A DNA stretch of 64,000 nt from an uncultured Bacilli bacterium. Lineage in GTDB: Bacteria > Bacillota_I > Bacilli_A > RFN20 > CAG-826. The notes beneath the pieces were generated by a model that had not been told where the DNA came from, made no database searches, and worked only from the letters and a program-made list of their open reading frames with translations. Positions 25,263-34,643 of the stretch are shown one piece after another. Position 1 is the stretch's first letter. Every line of letters starts with the position of its first letter. The stretch lies in contig CALVNF010000001.1 of NCBI GenBank assembly GCA_944349595.1, positions 235,706-299,705 on the forward strand. Reading direction: 5' to 3'. Position numbers and translations under genes: made by a program.

Positions 25263-27067
25263 TTTTTATATTCGTATTTTTTTCTTTCGGCTGTATTTAA
25301 AATTCTTTTTCTCATACGATATGTTTTTGGAGTGATTTCAACAAGTTCATCTTGATTAATGTAATCTAGACAAGCTTCAAGGGACATTTTTCTTGGAGTT
25401 TTTAAGACAACAGTATTTTCTTTTGTTGATGACCTAATATTATTTAAAGCTTTTGCTTCTGTAACATTAACTGATAAATCAATATCATATTTATTTTCAC
25501 CGACAATCATTCCTTCATATACTTCAGTTCCAGCTGAAATAAATAAAACGCCTCTATCGTCAACATGTTCTAAAGCATAAGGAGTAGCGGTTCCTTGATT
25601 AGTTGAAACTAAAACTCCAATTTGTCTTTCTCCAACATCATGTTTTATTACTTCACGATATTCTCTAAATGTATGAGAAATAATGCCATAACCTTTGGTA
25701 AGAGTTAAAAAGTTTGATACAAAGCCGATTAATCCTCTTGATGGAATAACATAAATTAATTTAGTCATAGTTTCAGTTGAATCCATATTAATAAGTTCAG
25801 CTGATCTATTTCCTAAAGCATCCATGATATTTCCAAGATAATCAGTTGGAATTTCAATAATTAAATCTTCATATGGTTCGCATTCAATTCCGTCAATTTC
25901 TTTAATAATAACTTCTGGTTTTGAAACTTCTAATTCAAAACCTTCTCTTCTCATATTTTCAATTAAAACTCCAAGATGAAGTTCTCCTCTTCCAGAGACA
26001 ATCCAAGTTTCAGAATTTGGAATTCTTTTAACTTTTAATGAAACATCTTTTTGAACTTCTTTCATTAATCTTTCTTCAATTTGTCTAGCGGTTAAAAATT
26101 TACCATCTTTTCCAGAAAGTGGTGAAGAATTAACACCAAAGGTCATTTGAAGGGTTGGTTCATCAATATGAAGTGGAGTTAGTGGTACAAGATTGTTATT
26201 ATCACAAATTGTCTCACCAACATTTATATCATCTAATCCAGCTATTGCAACGATTTCACCAGCTTCAGCGTGATCGATTTCAATTCTATTTAATCCATAA
26301 TATCCAAATAATTTCAAAACTTTAAACTGTTTCTTACTTCCATCTAACCTTAAACAAGTAACAGAATCATTAAGTGAAACTTTACCTTGCTTAATAACGC
26401 CAATTCCGATTCTTCCAACAAAATCATTGTAATCTAAAAGTGCAGGTTGCATTTGAAATGGTTTTGTAACATCTACATTAGGTGCTGGTATTTCATTAAT
26501 AATTAAATCAAAAATTGCATCCATTCCAGGTTTTTGATCTTCTGGTCGATTTGAAAGAGAAGAAGTACCTTTTAATGCACTAGTATATGCAACTTTAAAA
26601 TCTAAAAATTCTTCAGGTGCATTAAGTTCTAAAAATAAATCTAATACTTCATCAACGACTTTAACTGGATCGGCATTTAATCGATCAATTTTATTAATAA
26701 TAACAACTGGTTTAACATGAGCTTCAAGTGCTTTTTTTAAGACAAATCTAGTTTGTGGCATTGTACCTTCAAACGCATCAACTAATAAAAGACAGCCATC
26801 AACCATATGCATAATTCTTTCAACTTCTCCACCAAAGTCGGCATGTCCAGGAGTATCAAGAATGTTTATTCTTTTTCCTTTATAATCAATTCCAGTTGTT
26901 TTTGCAAGAATTGTAATACCTCTTTCTTTTTCAATTGGATTTGAATCCATTGAGGAATTTTGATCTTTTAAAGCGCCAGCATATTTTAATAACTGATTAA
27001 CTAATGTTGTTTTTCCATGGTCAACATGGGCAATAATTGCAATATTTCTAATATCTTTACTATTCAT
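25244..27067 (-). CDS. typA: Ribosome-associated GTPase TypA/BipA
   Basis: EF-G-like GTPase (607 aa) that binds 70S ribosomes and helps ribosome assembly under stress. G1 AHVDHGKTT, switch I ERGITILAK, G3 DTPGHADF and G4 NKID are intact, in contrast to the EF-G paralogue at 13723. The later domains include GRGELHLGVLIENMRREGFE and a C-terminal basic region. It is on the minus strand between two plus-strand units, and its stop codon falls in the loop of the shared terminator. Confidence 0.96.
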   Translation of the reverse strand: MNSKDIRNIAIIAHVDHGKTTLVNQLLKYAGALKDQNSSMDSNPIEKERGITILAKTTGIDYKGKRINILDTPGHADFGGEVERIMHMVDGCLLLVDAFEGTMPQTRFVLKKALEAHVKPVVIINKIDRLNADPVKVVDEVLDLFLELNAPEEFLDFKVAYTSALKGTSSLSNRPEDQKPGMDAIFDLIINEIPAPNVDVTKPFQMQPALLDYNDFVGRIGIGVIKQGKVSLNDSVTCLRLDGSKKQFKVLKLFGYYGLNRIEIDHAEAGEIVAIAGLDDINVGETICDNNNLVPLTPLHIDEPTLQMTFGVNSSPLSGKDGKFLTARQIEERLMKEVQKDVSLKVKRIPNSETWIVSGRGELHLGVLIENMRREGFELEVSKPEVIIKEIDGIECEPYEDLIIEIPTDYLGNIMDALGNRSAELINMDSTETMTKLIYVIPSRGLIGFVSNFLTLTKGYGIISHTFREYREVIKHDVGERQIGVLVSTNQGTATPYALEHVDDRGVLFISAGTEVYEGMIVGENKYDIDLSVNVTEAKALNNIRSSTKENTVVLKTPRKMSLEACLDYINQDELVEITPKTYRMRKRILNTAERKKYEYKKKNGLL

Positions 27068-27160
27068 AATTTTCTCAAACGTTAATATTATAATACAAAA
27101 TGTTTAATTTTTTGTTAATTATATTATAAAAAATTACTAATATGTATTAATATATATAGG

Positions 27161-27826
27161 ATGAAAAGTAATTACGATTATGTCATTTTTGATTTTGATG
27201 GGACTTTAGCAGATACATTGCCAGGAATTGAAAAGGCCCTTAATATTACAGCTAAAAAAATGAACATTGATAAAGAATTCACCAAAGATGAGACAAAAAA
27301 TCTTATTGGTGGTGGTGCCAAAAGATTATTTTTAAGAGCTTTTAATTTTTCTGAATTAAATGATAAAGATTTGTCACTTTATAACTTATTTATGGATGAA
27401 TATTATAAACAACAAATTTCAAATTTTGTTGTTTATAAAAATGTATTAGATGTTTTAAAAGTTTTACAAGAAAATAATATAAATTTAATCGTTTATTCAA
27501 ATAAACCAGAAGAAATATTAAATAAATGTATTTCTAATAAATTCCAAAACATTAAATTTTTAAAAGTCGTTGGAAATAATCTAAGTTTACCACCAAAGCC
27601 AGATACAACATATTTTATGAAAATTGTTGACGAATTAAATATTGATTTAAATAGATCAATTTATGTTGGTGATAGTATCTATGATTTAGAATTTGCAAAT
27701 AATTTAAAAATTGATTGTGTGATATGTGATTATGGATATGGAAATTATGTTGATATAAAAAATAAAAAACCAAAATACTTAATTTCTAATTTTAATGAAC
27801 TTTTGCATATAATTTTAAAAAAATAA
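27161..27826 (+). CDS. HAD phosphatase, Gph/phosphoglycolate-phosphatase-like
   Basis: 221 residues. Motif I FDFDGTLADTL with both Asp present, a cap with GGGAKRLF, motif II YSNKPE, motif III KPDTTYF and motif IV GDSIYDLEFANNL. This fits Gph-type phosphatases, though bacterial relatives also act on other phosphates. No usual SD is present. A TAATAT lies 8 nt before the ATG, so the mRNA may be nearly leaderless. It is divergent from typA across a 93-nt region. Confidence 0.86.
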   Translation: MKSNYDYVIFDFDGTLADTLPGIEKALNITAKKMNIDKEFTKDETKNLIGGGAKRLFLRAFNFSELNDKDLSLYNLFMDEYYKQQISNFVVYKNVLDVLKVLQENNINLIVYSNKPEEILNKCISNKFQNIKFLKVVGNNLSLPPKPDTTYFMKIVDELNIDLNRSIYVGDSIYDLEFANNLKIDCVICDYGYGNYVDIKNKKPKYLISNFNELLHIILKK

Positions 27827-27871
27827 TGGGGATTTGTTGAGTTTTTTAAACAAGAAAGGTAAAATATTTTT

Positions 27872-29209
27872 ATGAAAGATGTAATAGTTTTTAATTCATT
27901 ATCAAATAAAAAAGAAGTTTTTAAACCAATTAAAGATAAAGAAGTTTCAATATATGTATGTGGACCAACAGTTTATAGTGATCCTCATATTGGAAATTGT
28001 CGACCAGCCGTTGTTTTTGACTTATTAAGAAGATTATTTTTATTTTTAGGATATGATGTAAAATACGTTTCAAATTTTACAGATGTTGATGACAAAATAA
28101 TTAATAAGGCAATTGAAAGAAATATAAGTGAAAAAGAATTAACTGATTTTTATATAAAAGAATATTTAAAAATAATGGATGAATTAAATGTTTTAAAAGC
28201 AACTCAAAATCCAAGAGTTACTGAATATATGGATGATATTATTTCATACATTGACAATTTAGTTAAAACAAATCATGCATATTTTAAAAACGATAATGTC
28301 TATTTTAGAATTAGTTCAATTTCAGATTATGGTGAATTATCAAATGTAACAACAGATGATTTAATTGCTGGTTCAAGAATAAAAGAAAACGAAGATAAAG
28401 AAAATCCTTTTGATTTTGTTTTATGGAAAAAAACTGATAAAGGAATTACTTGGGATTCTCCTTGGGGTAAGGGAAGGCCTGGATGGCACACTGAATGTGT
28501 TGTTATGATTTCTAAGATTTTTGGAAAATTAATTGATATCCATGGGGGTGGTTTTGATTTAAAATTCCCACATCATGAAAATGAAATTGCCCAATGTAAG
28601 GCAACTTATAATACAGAACTTGCTAATTATTGGATGCATAATGGATTTATTGATTTAAATAATCAAAAGATGTCAAAATCTCTTGGTAATGTCATAAATG
28701 CCAAAGATTTTATAAGTAAACATGGTGGACTTTTTGTAAGATATACCTTACTTAATTGTCATTATCGTGCACCATTAAAATTAAGTGATGAACTTTTAGA
28801 AAACAATTTAAATGAAATTAATAAGATTCAAAAAACATTAAATGATGTAAGAATATTTTTACAATTTAATGAAATAGATTATAAGAGCGATAATCGATAT
28901 AACATTGACAAATTCATTGATTATTTATGTGACGATTTAAATATTTCAAATGCAATGAGCGAATTATTTAATGAAACAAAAATTATTAATCAAGAATTAA
29001 GAAAAAAAGATAAAGATATTCAAACATTAATTTTGCACCACAACAATTTATTAAAAATGATAAATGTTTTAGGATTAAGATTTGATATAATAATATTGGA
29101 AGAAAAAGATAAGGAATTACTAAAAGCTTATAATTTAGCAAGAGCTAATAAAGATTTTGTTAAATCAGATGAAATTAGAAAAGAACTTATCGAAAGGAAA
29201 CTAATATAA
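27872..29209 (+). CDS. cysS: Cysteinyl-tRNA synthetase
   Basis: Charges tRNA-Cys (445 aa, class I). CGPTVYSDPHIGN holds the zinc Cys and the HIGH motif, PGWHTEC and HGGGFDLKFPHHENE give further zinc ligands, and QKMSKSLGN is the KMSKS loop. The usual order in Firmicutes is cysS, mrnC, rlmB, yacP, sigH. Here mrnC is missing and an MgtC-like gene sits between cysS and rlmB. SD AGAAAGG. I see no T-box in the short upstream region. Confidence 0.97.
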   Translation: MKDVIVFNSLSNKKEVFKPIKDKEVSIYVCGPTVYSDPHIGNCRPAVVFDLLRRLFLFLGYDVKYVSNFTDVDDKIINKAIERNISEKELTDFYIKEYLKIMDELNVLKATQNPRVTEYMDDIISYIDNLVKTNHAYFKNDNVYFRISSISDYGELSNVTTDDLIAGSRIKENEDKENPFDFVLWKKTDKGITWDSPWGKGRPGWHTECVVMISKIFGKLIDIHGGGFDLKFPHHENEIAQCKATYNTELANYWMHNGFIDLNNQKMSKSLGNVINAKDFISKHGGLFVRYTLLNCHYRAPLKLSDELLENNLNEINKIQKTLNDVRIFLQFNEIDYKSDNRYNIDKFIDYLCDDLNISNAMSELFNETKIINQELRKKDKDIQTLILHHNNLLKMINVLGLRFDIIILEEKDKELLKAYNLARANKDFVKSDEIRKELIERKLI

Positions 29210-29210
29210 G

Positions 29211-29978
29211 ATGTTATTTTCAAATTTTTTATCTACATTTGGATCAGCTGATGTTTTAACAATTGATAAAATTATTATTCAATATTTTAATAATTTATTT
29301 GGTGGAAACGGTTGGGGAAATTACTTATTATGCTTAATTGGGATGGTTTTAACAATCCTTTTAGTTGGAATAATTGGTTTTGAAAGAGAATATCAAGGCC
29401 ATAATGCCGGACTTAGAACACATTTATTAGTCGGACTTGGTTCTTGTATTATTATGATTGTTTCAATCTATTCAATTGGTTATCGCGAAGATAGCAATAT
29501 GGAAACGATGAGATTAGCAGCTCAAGTTGTAAGTGGTATTGGTTTTCTTGGAGCTGGGGTAATTATTCAAACCGGAACTGCTGTAAAAGGTTTAACAACT
29601 GCTGCAACTTTATGGTTTTCAATGAGTATCGGTCTTGCTTGTGGAAGTGGTAATTTATTTATTGGAATTACTGGTGCAATCTTAGGAATTTGTTGTTTAG
29701 TTTGCTTTGTTCCTCTTGAAAAATTAGCAAATAGAAGCAATCCAATTATTGTCTTAATAATGCCTCTTGATAGTAAAAATATATATAAAGATATAATAGA
29801 AATTGCTGAAAGAAATAACATTGTTGTAAAAAATACCGATACAAGTATTGTTCAATTTAAACAAAATGATTCATTAAGAATAATGGTTAGACTTGGAAGA
29901 ACGAATAAAAAAATTCTTGATAGTTATGTAAGAGAACTATCAGAATATGTCTATCCTTTATCAATAAAGGTATACTAG
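29211..29978 (+). CDS. MgtC/SapB family membrane protein
   Basis: 255 residues. The N-terminal part carries about five TM helices with the MgtC pattern GIIGFEREYQGHNAGLRTH, GIGFLGAGVIIQ and VKGLTTAATLWFS. The C-terminal third (about 178-255) is a soluble ACT-like domain. Relatives influence magnesium homeostasis or F-ATPase activity. It starts one base after the cysS stop, with SD GAAAGGA inside cysS, so the two are co-transcribed. Confidence 0.9.
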   Translation: MLFSNFLSTFGSADVLTIDKIIIQYFNNLFGGNGWGNYLLCLIGMVLTILLVGIIGFEREYQGHNAGLRTHLLVGLGSCIIMIVSIYSIGYREDSNMETMRLAAQVVSGIGFLGAGVIIQTGTAVKGLTTAATLWFSMSIGLACGSGNLFIGITGAILGICCLVCFVPLEKLANRSNPIIVLIMPLDSKNIYKDIIEIAERNNIVVKNTDTSIVQFKQNDSLRIMVRLGRTNKKILDSYVRELSEYVYPLSIKVY

Positions 29979-30008
29979 AAAATTATTTAATCTTGACTAA
30001 ATAATTTT
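29979..30008 (+). terminator. Weak hairpin after mgtC-like gene
   Basis: AAAATTATTTA (29979-29989) pairs with TAAATAATTTT (29998-30008) with an 8-nt loop. The stem is AT only, so it may be an mRNA end or a processing site. Confidence 0.4.
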
Positions 30009-30042
30009 GAAATTTTATTAATCTAAAGGAGATTTTTGCATC

Positions 30043-30771
30043 ATGGGACAATATATATACGGAATTAATCCAGTGTTGCTCGCAATTCAAGCAAATAGAG
30101 TTAAAAAAGTTTTTGTCTCTGATACTTTCAATAACAAAAATGTTTTAAACACCATTAAAAAAGCGGGTATAACTATTGAATTTCTAAGAAAGGAGAGGAT
30201 AAATTCACTTTCAAGTAATAGAAAAAATCAAGGGATACTTGCTGAAGCTTTTGATTATAAAACATTAAGTATAGAAGATTTTATAAATAAAAATAAAAAT
30301 AAAGAAACAAGTGTTCTTATTATTCTTGACAATTTAGAAGATCCACATAATCTGGGAGCAATTTTAAGAATTTGTGACGCTTTTAATATTGATGGGGTAA
30401 TGTTTAAAAAGAATAATCAAGTTGGGATAACTCCTTCTGTAATTAAGGTATCAACTGGAGCTATTAATTTTGTTGACTGTGTTGAAGTAACAAACTTAAC
30501 ACAAGCAATAAAAAAATTAAAGGAAGAAGGTTATTGGATTTATGCCAGTGATATGGATGGGAGCGAAAATTATTTCGATGTCGATTATGCAAATAAAATT
30601 TGCCTTGTAATTGGTAGTGAGGGATTTGGAATTTCTCATTTAGTTAAAGAAAATTGTGATTTTGTCATAAAAATTCCAATGTCAGGTCATGTTAACTCAC
30701 TAAATGCATCCAATGCATGTTCGATTATTGTAAGTGACATATATCGTAAAAAATTATTAAAAAGCTCATAA
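30043..30771 (+). CDS. rlmB: 23S rRNA 2'-O-methyltransferase RlmB (SpoU/TrmH family)
   Basis: SPOUT methyltransferase expected to methylate a G in the 23S rRNA P loop. 242 aa. An N-terminal substrate-binding domain begins YIYGINPVLLAI. The catalytic knot has LDNLEDPHNLGAILR (Asn and Arg), LVIGSEGFGI and IPMSGHVNSLNAS. SD AAAGGAG. The stop overlaps the proposed non-standard start of the following sigma-factor-like gene. Confidence 0.95.
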   Translation: MGQYIYGINPVLLAIQANRVKKVFVSDTFNNKNVLNTIKKAGITIEFLRKERINSLSSNRKNQGILAEAFDYKTLSIEDFINKNKNKETSVLIILDNLEDPHNLGAILRICDAFNIDGVMFKKNNQVGITPSVIKVSTGAINFVDCVEVTNLTQAIKKLKEEGYWIYASDMDGSENYFDVDYANKICLVIGSEGFGISHLVKENCDFVIKIPMSGHVNSLNASNACSIIVSDIYRKKLLKSS

Positions 30772-31403
30772 ATAATAAATTAGTTGACGAAAAAAATGTA
30801 AGTGAAATTTCAACTAAAGATGTAGAAGTTTATATTGATGCTGCAAGACGTGGTGATAAAGAAGCTTTACAATCTCTTATCTTATATTTATATAAGGTAG
30901 CAAAATTCATACTGTATAAATATTACTTAATTTTAAAAGATTACAATTATACACTAGATATGGTTTATGATTTTTTTAACAACGTAATTGTAGAATTTAT
31001 TTCAAATCTTGAACGAAAATATATGAATTTTGAGTCATATTTTCGAGGGTTTATATCTAATAAATTTATTGACCTTCACCGCTTTGCAATGACAAATGGT
31101 AATAAGATCTTTAAAAATTCTATATCTATCGAATCAAATATTGAAGGAACAACACTCCAAGTTGGTGACGTTTTAGCAAGTTCTGAAGATATTAGAGATT
31201 GGTATTCTAAACAAGAAATTTATGATATCTTTTTAAATAATGATTCTGAAGTCTTAAATTCTGGCGAAAAACAAGTTTTACTAATGCGTTTAGATGATAA
31301 AAGTTTTAAAGAAATATCAAGCGAATTAAAATTAAGCTATAAAATTGTTATTAGTATTTATAATTTAGCGATTCAAAAATTAAAAAAGAAGCTAAATAAA
31401 TAA
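30768..31403 (+). CDS. Sigma-H-like sigma factor with no canonical start codon
   Basis: The frame reads IDAARRGDKEALQSL, then ESYFRGFISNKFIDLHR, and a C-terminal LRLDDKSF-KEISSELKLS type helix-turn-helix, so sigma regions 2 and 4 are present. The only in-frame ATG (30960) lies in the middle of region 2. Upstream the frame is open to 30750 with no ATG, GTG or TTG. The ATA at 30768 overlaps the rlmB stop (ATAA) and gives 211 aa, close to the sigma-H length of about 215. Translation may begin at ATA or ATT by coupling to rlmB, or by a -1 shift at AAA (30760-30762). Position after rlmB matches sigH synteny. The start is uncertain. Confidence 0.7.
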   Translation: MNNKLVDEKNVSEISTKDVEVYIDAARRGDKEALQSLILYLYKVAKFILYKYYLILKDYNYTLDMVYDFFNNVIVEFISNLERKYMNFESYFRGFISNKFIDLHRFAMTNGNKIFKNSISIESNIEGTTLQVGDVLASSEDIRDWYSKQEIYDIFLNNDSEVLNSGEKQVLLMRLDDKSFKEISSELKLSYKIVISIYNLAIQKLKKKLNK

Positions 31404-31421
31404 AAATTTTATAATTTTTAA

Positions 31422-31462
31422 TTGATTATTTTTTTAGAATTGTGTATTATTATTAAGCGTTT
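31422..31462 (+). promoter_or_regulatory. str-operon promoter
   Basis: -35 TTGATT (31422-31427), a 17-bp spacer, -10 TATTAT (31445-31450), then TATTAAGCGTTT with the G at +7. It shares the geometry and start region of the tRNA promoters. Confidence 0.7.
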
Positions 31463-31476
31463 GAAAAAGCGGAATG

Positions 31477-31536
31477 AAGGACTTTATAGGTTAAGTCCTT
31501 ATTTATTGAAAAGAATTTGATACACACGGTATTGTG
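31477..31536 (+). promoter_or_regulatory. rpsL leader hairpins
   Basis: AAGGACTT (31477-31484) pairs perfectly with AAGTCCTT (31493-31500), with loop TATAGGTT. A second weaker hairpin ACAC/GTGT lies near 31522-31536, just before the SD. The position suggests feedback by a ribosomal protein (S12 or S7), but I know no family to assign it to. Confidence 0.45.
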
Positions 31537-31555
31537 TAAAGTAAAGGAGATGGAT

Positions 31556-31978
31556 ATGCCAACAATTAATCAATTGGTTAGAGAATCCAGAAAAAAAGGT
31601 GTTGAAAAATCAAAATCACCAGCTTTATTAAAAAGATGGAATTCTTTAGCTAAAAAGGAAACTATTCAAAGTTCTGGCCAAAAAAGAGGTGTTTGTACCA
31701 GAGTCGGTGTTATGACTCCTAAAAAACCAAACTCAGCTCAAAGAAAATACGCCAGAGTCAAATTATCCAATGGTTATGAAATTACAGCATACATTGGAGG
31801 AGAAGGTCACAACTTACAAGAACACTCTACAGTTTTAATTAGAGGAGGTAGAGTTAAAGATCTTCCAGGTGTTAGATACCATATTATTAGAGGTACATTA
31901 GATTGTGCTGGAATTGAAAAAAGAAGACAAGGTCGTTCTTTATATGGTACTAAAAAACCAAAAGAAGCAAGTAATTAA
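31556..31978 (+). CDS. rpsL: 30S ribosomal protein S12
   Basis: Decoding-centre protein, 140 aa. The start at 31556 ([15 protein letters not shown]) follows SD AAAGGAGA; an upstream in-frame codon at 31517 lies in the leader hairpin and is rejected. TPKKPNSA and [11 protein letters not shown], the loops near the A site, are standard. First gene of the str operon. Confidence 0.98.
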   Translation: MPTINQLVRESRKKGVEKSKSPALLKRWNSLAKKETIQSSGQKRGVCTRVGVMTPKKPNSAQRKYARVKLSNGYEITAYIGGEGHNLQEHSTVLIRGGRVKDLPGVRYHIIRGTLDCAGIEKRRQGRSLYGTKKPKEASN

Positions 31979-31994
31979 TTAGGAGGTTAGAAAG

Positions 31995-32465
31995 ATGCCA
32001 AGAAAAGGAAGTGTTGCTAAAAGAGACGTTTTACCTGATCCAATCTATAACTCAAAATTAGTTACTAGATTAATCAATAACATTATGTTAGATGGTAAAA
32101 GAGGTATTGCTCAAACTATTTTATATGATGCATTTAAAAAAGTAGAAGAAGAAACTCAAAAACCAGCAATGGATGTATTTGCAACTGCAATTAATAACAT
32201 CATGCCAACTGTTGAATTAAAAGTTAGAAGAATTGGTAGTGCTAACTATCAAGTACCAATCGAAGTTTCTCAAGAAAGAAAAGTTACTCTTGGATTAAGA
32301 TGGTTAGTTAGTTATGCAAGATTAAGAAACGAAAAAACAATGGTTGATAAATTAGCCGGTGAAATATTAGACGCTGCAAAAGGTACTGGTGCATCAGTTA
32401 AAAAGAGAGAAGATACTCACAAAATGGCCGAAGCTAATAAAGCTTATGCTCATTATAAATGGTAG
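31995..32465 (+). CDS. rpsG: 30S ribosomal protein S7
   Basis: Primary 16S rRNA binder of the 30S head, 156 aa. [36 protein letters not shown]-type strand ([15 protein letters not shown]) and [19 protein letters not shown] are diagnostic. SD AGGAGG lies 9 nt before ATG. It is spaced 16 nt from rpsL. Confidence 0.98.
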   Translation: MPRKGSVAKRDVLPDPIYNSKLVTRLINNIMLDGKRGIAQTILYDAFKKVEEETQKPAMDVFATAINNIMPTVELKVRRIGSANYQVPIEVSQERKVTLGLRWLVSYARLRNEKTMVDKLAGEILDAAKGTGASVKKREDTHKMAEANKAYAHYKW

Positions 32466-32471
32466 GTTATT

Positions 32472-34547
32472 ATGGCTAGAGAATACGATTTAGCTCATAC
32501 AAGAAATATCGGTATTATGGCTCACATTGATGCCGGTAAAACTACTACAACCGAAAGAATTTTATTCTTTACTGGTAAAATCCACAAAATTGGAGAAGTA
32601 CACGAAGGTGCTGCTACAATGGACTGGATGGTTCAAGAACAAGAAAGAGGTATTACTATTACATCTGCTGCTACAACAGCATTTTGGAAAGGTAATAGAA
32701 TCAATATTATTGATACTCCTGGGCACGTTGACTTTACAGTTGAAGTTGAAAGATCTCTAAGAGTATTAGATGGTGCAGTTACTGTCTTAGATGGTAAAAA
32801 CGGTGTTGAACCTCAAACTGAAACAGTTTGGAGACAAGGAAGTAAATACGGAGTTCCTCGTATTGTATTCGTAAATAAATTAGATGCTATTGGTGCTGAT
32901 TTTGAAATGTGTGTTAATTCATTACATGAAAGATTAGCTGCTAATGCTGCTGCAGTTCAATATCCAATTGGATTAGAATCTCAATTCAAAGGTGTTATTG
33001 ACTTAATTTGTTTAAAAGCTTATACATGGGAACCAGGAGCTCATGATCCTGTTGAAATACCAATTCCAGAAGAATATAAATCAAAAGTCGAAGAATATAG
33101 ACAAAAATTATTAGAAGCTATTGCAAATTTCGATGATGATATTATGTTAAAAGTACTTGAAGGCGAAGAAATTAGTGTTGATGAAATTAAAGCAACAATT
33201 AGAAAAGCTGTTTTAACAGGTGAATTCTTCCCAGTATTTGCTGGAAGTGCTTATAAAAATAAAGGTATTCAATTATTATTAGATGGTGTAATTGATTATC
33301 TTCCAAGTCCACTTGATATTAAACCAACAACTGCAACTTTACCAAATGGTGAAATTGAAGAATGTCATCCAGATGATAATGGTCACTTAGCATGTTTAGC
33401 ATTTAAAGTTGCAACTGATCCATACATTGGAAGACTTACTTATGTAAGAGTTTATAGAGGTACTTTAAAATCTGGAAGTTACGTCTTAAATTCAACAAAA
33501 AATGCTAAAGAAAGAATTGGTAGAGTCGTCTTAATGCATGCAAATCATCGTCAAGAAGTTAGTGAACTTCACTCTGGTGATATTGGTGCAATTGTTGGTC
33601 TTAAAAATACAACAACTGGTGATACTTTATGTGATGAAGATTACGATTTAGTATTAGAAAAAATGGAATTCCCAGAACCAGTTATTGAAGAGGCTGTTGA
33701 ACCAAAATCAAAAGCTGATCAAGAAAAAATGTCTATCGCTTTAATTAAATTAGCTGAAGAAGATCCAACATTCAAAGTTCATACAAATAATGAAACTGGT
33801 CAAACTATTATTGCTGGTGTTGGTGAATTACACTTAGATATTATTGTTGATAGATTAAGAAGAGAATTTAATGTTCAAGTCAATGTTGGTCAACCTCAAG
33901 TCGGTTACCGTGAAACTATTAAAAAGGCAGCTGAATGTGAAGGTAAATACATTAGACAATCCGGTGGTAGAGGTCAATATGGTCACGTTTGGATTAGATT
34001 TGAACCAAACCCAGGTAAAGGATTTGAATTCGTTGATGCAATTGTTGGAGGTGCTGTTCCAAGAGAATATATTAAACCAACTCAAGATGGTTTAGTCGCT
34101 GCAATGGAAAGAGGTTTAGTTGCTGGCTATCCTGCAATTGATATTAAAGCTACATTATTTGATGGTTCTTATCACGAAGTTGACTCTAGTGAAGCTGCTT
34201 ATAAAATTGCCGCTAGTATGGCATTAAAAGAAGCTGCCAAAAAGTGCCAACCAGTCTTATTAGAACCAATCATGAAGGTTGAAGTTACAATTCCTGAACA
34301 ATATTATGGTGATGTTTTAGGTGATTTAAGTAAGAGAAGAGGTCAAATGACTGGTGAATCTCAAAGAGGTAATGCAAAAATTATTGAAGCATTTGTTCCA
34401 CTTGCTGAAATGTTTGGTTATGTTACTGATCTTAGATCATTTACTCAAGGAAGAGGTAACTACACAATGCAATTTGATCATTTCGGAGAATGTCCAAAAT
34501 TCATTTCTGAAAAGATTATTGCCAAATCTGGCATAAATAATGATTAA
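32472..34547 (+). CDS. fusA: Translation elongation factor G
   Basis: Moves tRNAs and mRNA through the ribosome and helps recycling (691 aa). [46 protein letters not shown] with the catalytic His, and NKLD are all intact. The domain IV tip and domain V are complete (KRRGQMTGE). It starts 6 nt after rpsG. It is the canonical EF-G of the window; the paralogue at 13723 has lost the catalytic His. Confidence 0.98.
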   Translation: MAREYDLAHTRNIGIMAHIDAGKTTTTERILFFTGKIHKIGEVHEGAATMDWMVQEQERGITITSAATTAFWKGNRINIIDTPGHVDFTVEVERSLRVLDGAVTVLDGKNGVEPQTETVWRQGSKYGVPRIVFVNKLDAIGADFEMCVNSLHERLAANAAAVQYPIGLESQFKGVIDLICLKAYTWEPGAHDPVEIPIPEEYKSKVEEYRQKLLEAIANFDDDIMLKVLEGEEISVDEIKATIRKAVLTGEFFPVFAGSAYKNKGIQLLLDGVIDYLPSPLDIKPTTATLPNGEIEECHPDDNGHLACLAFKVATDPYIGRLTYVRVYRGTLKSGSYVLNSTKNAKERIGRVVLMHANHRQEVSELHSGDIGAIVGLKNTTTGDTLCDEDYDLVLEKMEFPEPVIEEAVEPKSKADQEKMSIALIKLAEEDPTFKVHTNNETGQTIIAGVGELHLDIIVDRLRREFNVQVNVGQPQVGYRETIKKAAECEGKYIRQSGGRGQYGHVWIRFEPNPGKGFEFVDAIVGGAVPREYIKPTQDGLVAAMERGLVAGYPAIDIKATLFDGSYHEVDSSEAAYKIAASMALKEAAKKCQPVLLEPIMKVEVTIPEQYYGDVLGDLSKRRGQMTGESQRGNAKIIEAFVPLAEMFGYVTDLRSFTQGRGNYTMQFDHFGECPKFISEKIIAKSGINND

Positions 34548-34562
34548 AATTGTTTAATTTAA

Positions 34563-34600
34563 TTGATAAATAACTTAATTTGCTATATTATAAAATAACG
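34563..34600 (+). promoter_or_regulatory. Separate promoter for tuf
   Basis: -35 TTGATA (34563-34568), a 17-bp spacer and -10 TATTAT (34586-34591) sit in the 96-nt fusA-tuf gap. ATAAC-GTAT-GTTAT (from 34595) forms a small dyad at the start of the transcript. Confidence 0.55.
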
Positions 34601-34643
34601 TATGTTATTTAATTATGTTTTATAACTTAGGAGGATAATTAAA

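Noticed and set aside
27827..27871. T-box leader for cysS
   Set aside because: Only 45 nt separate it from the upstream gene, with no T-box motif or terminator.
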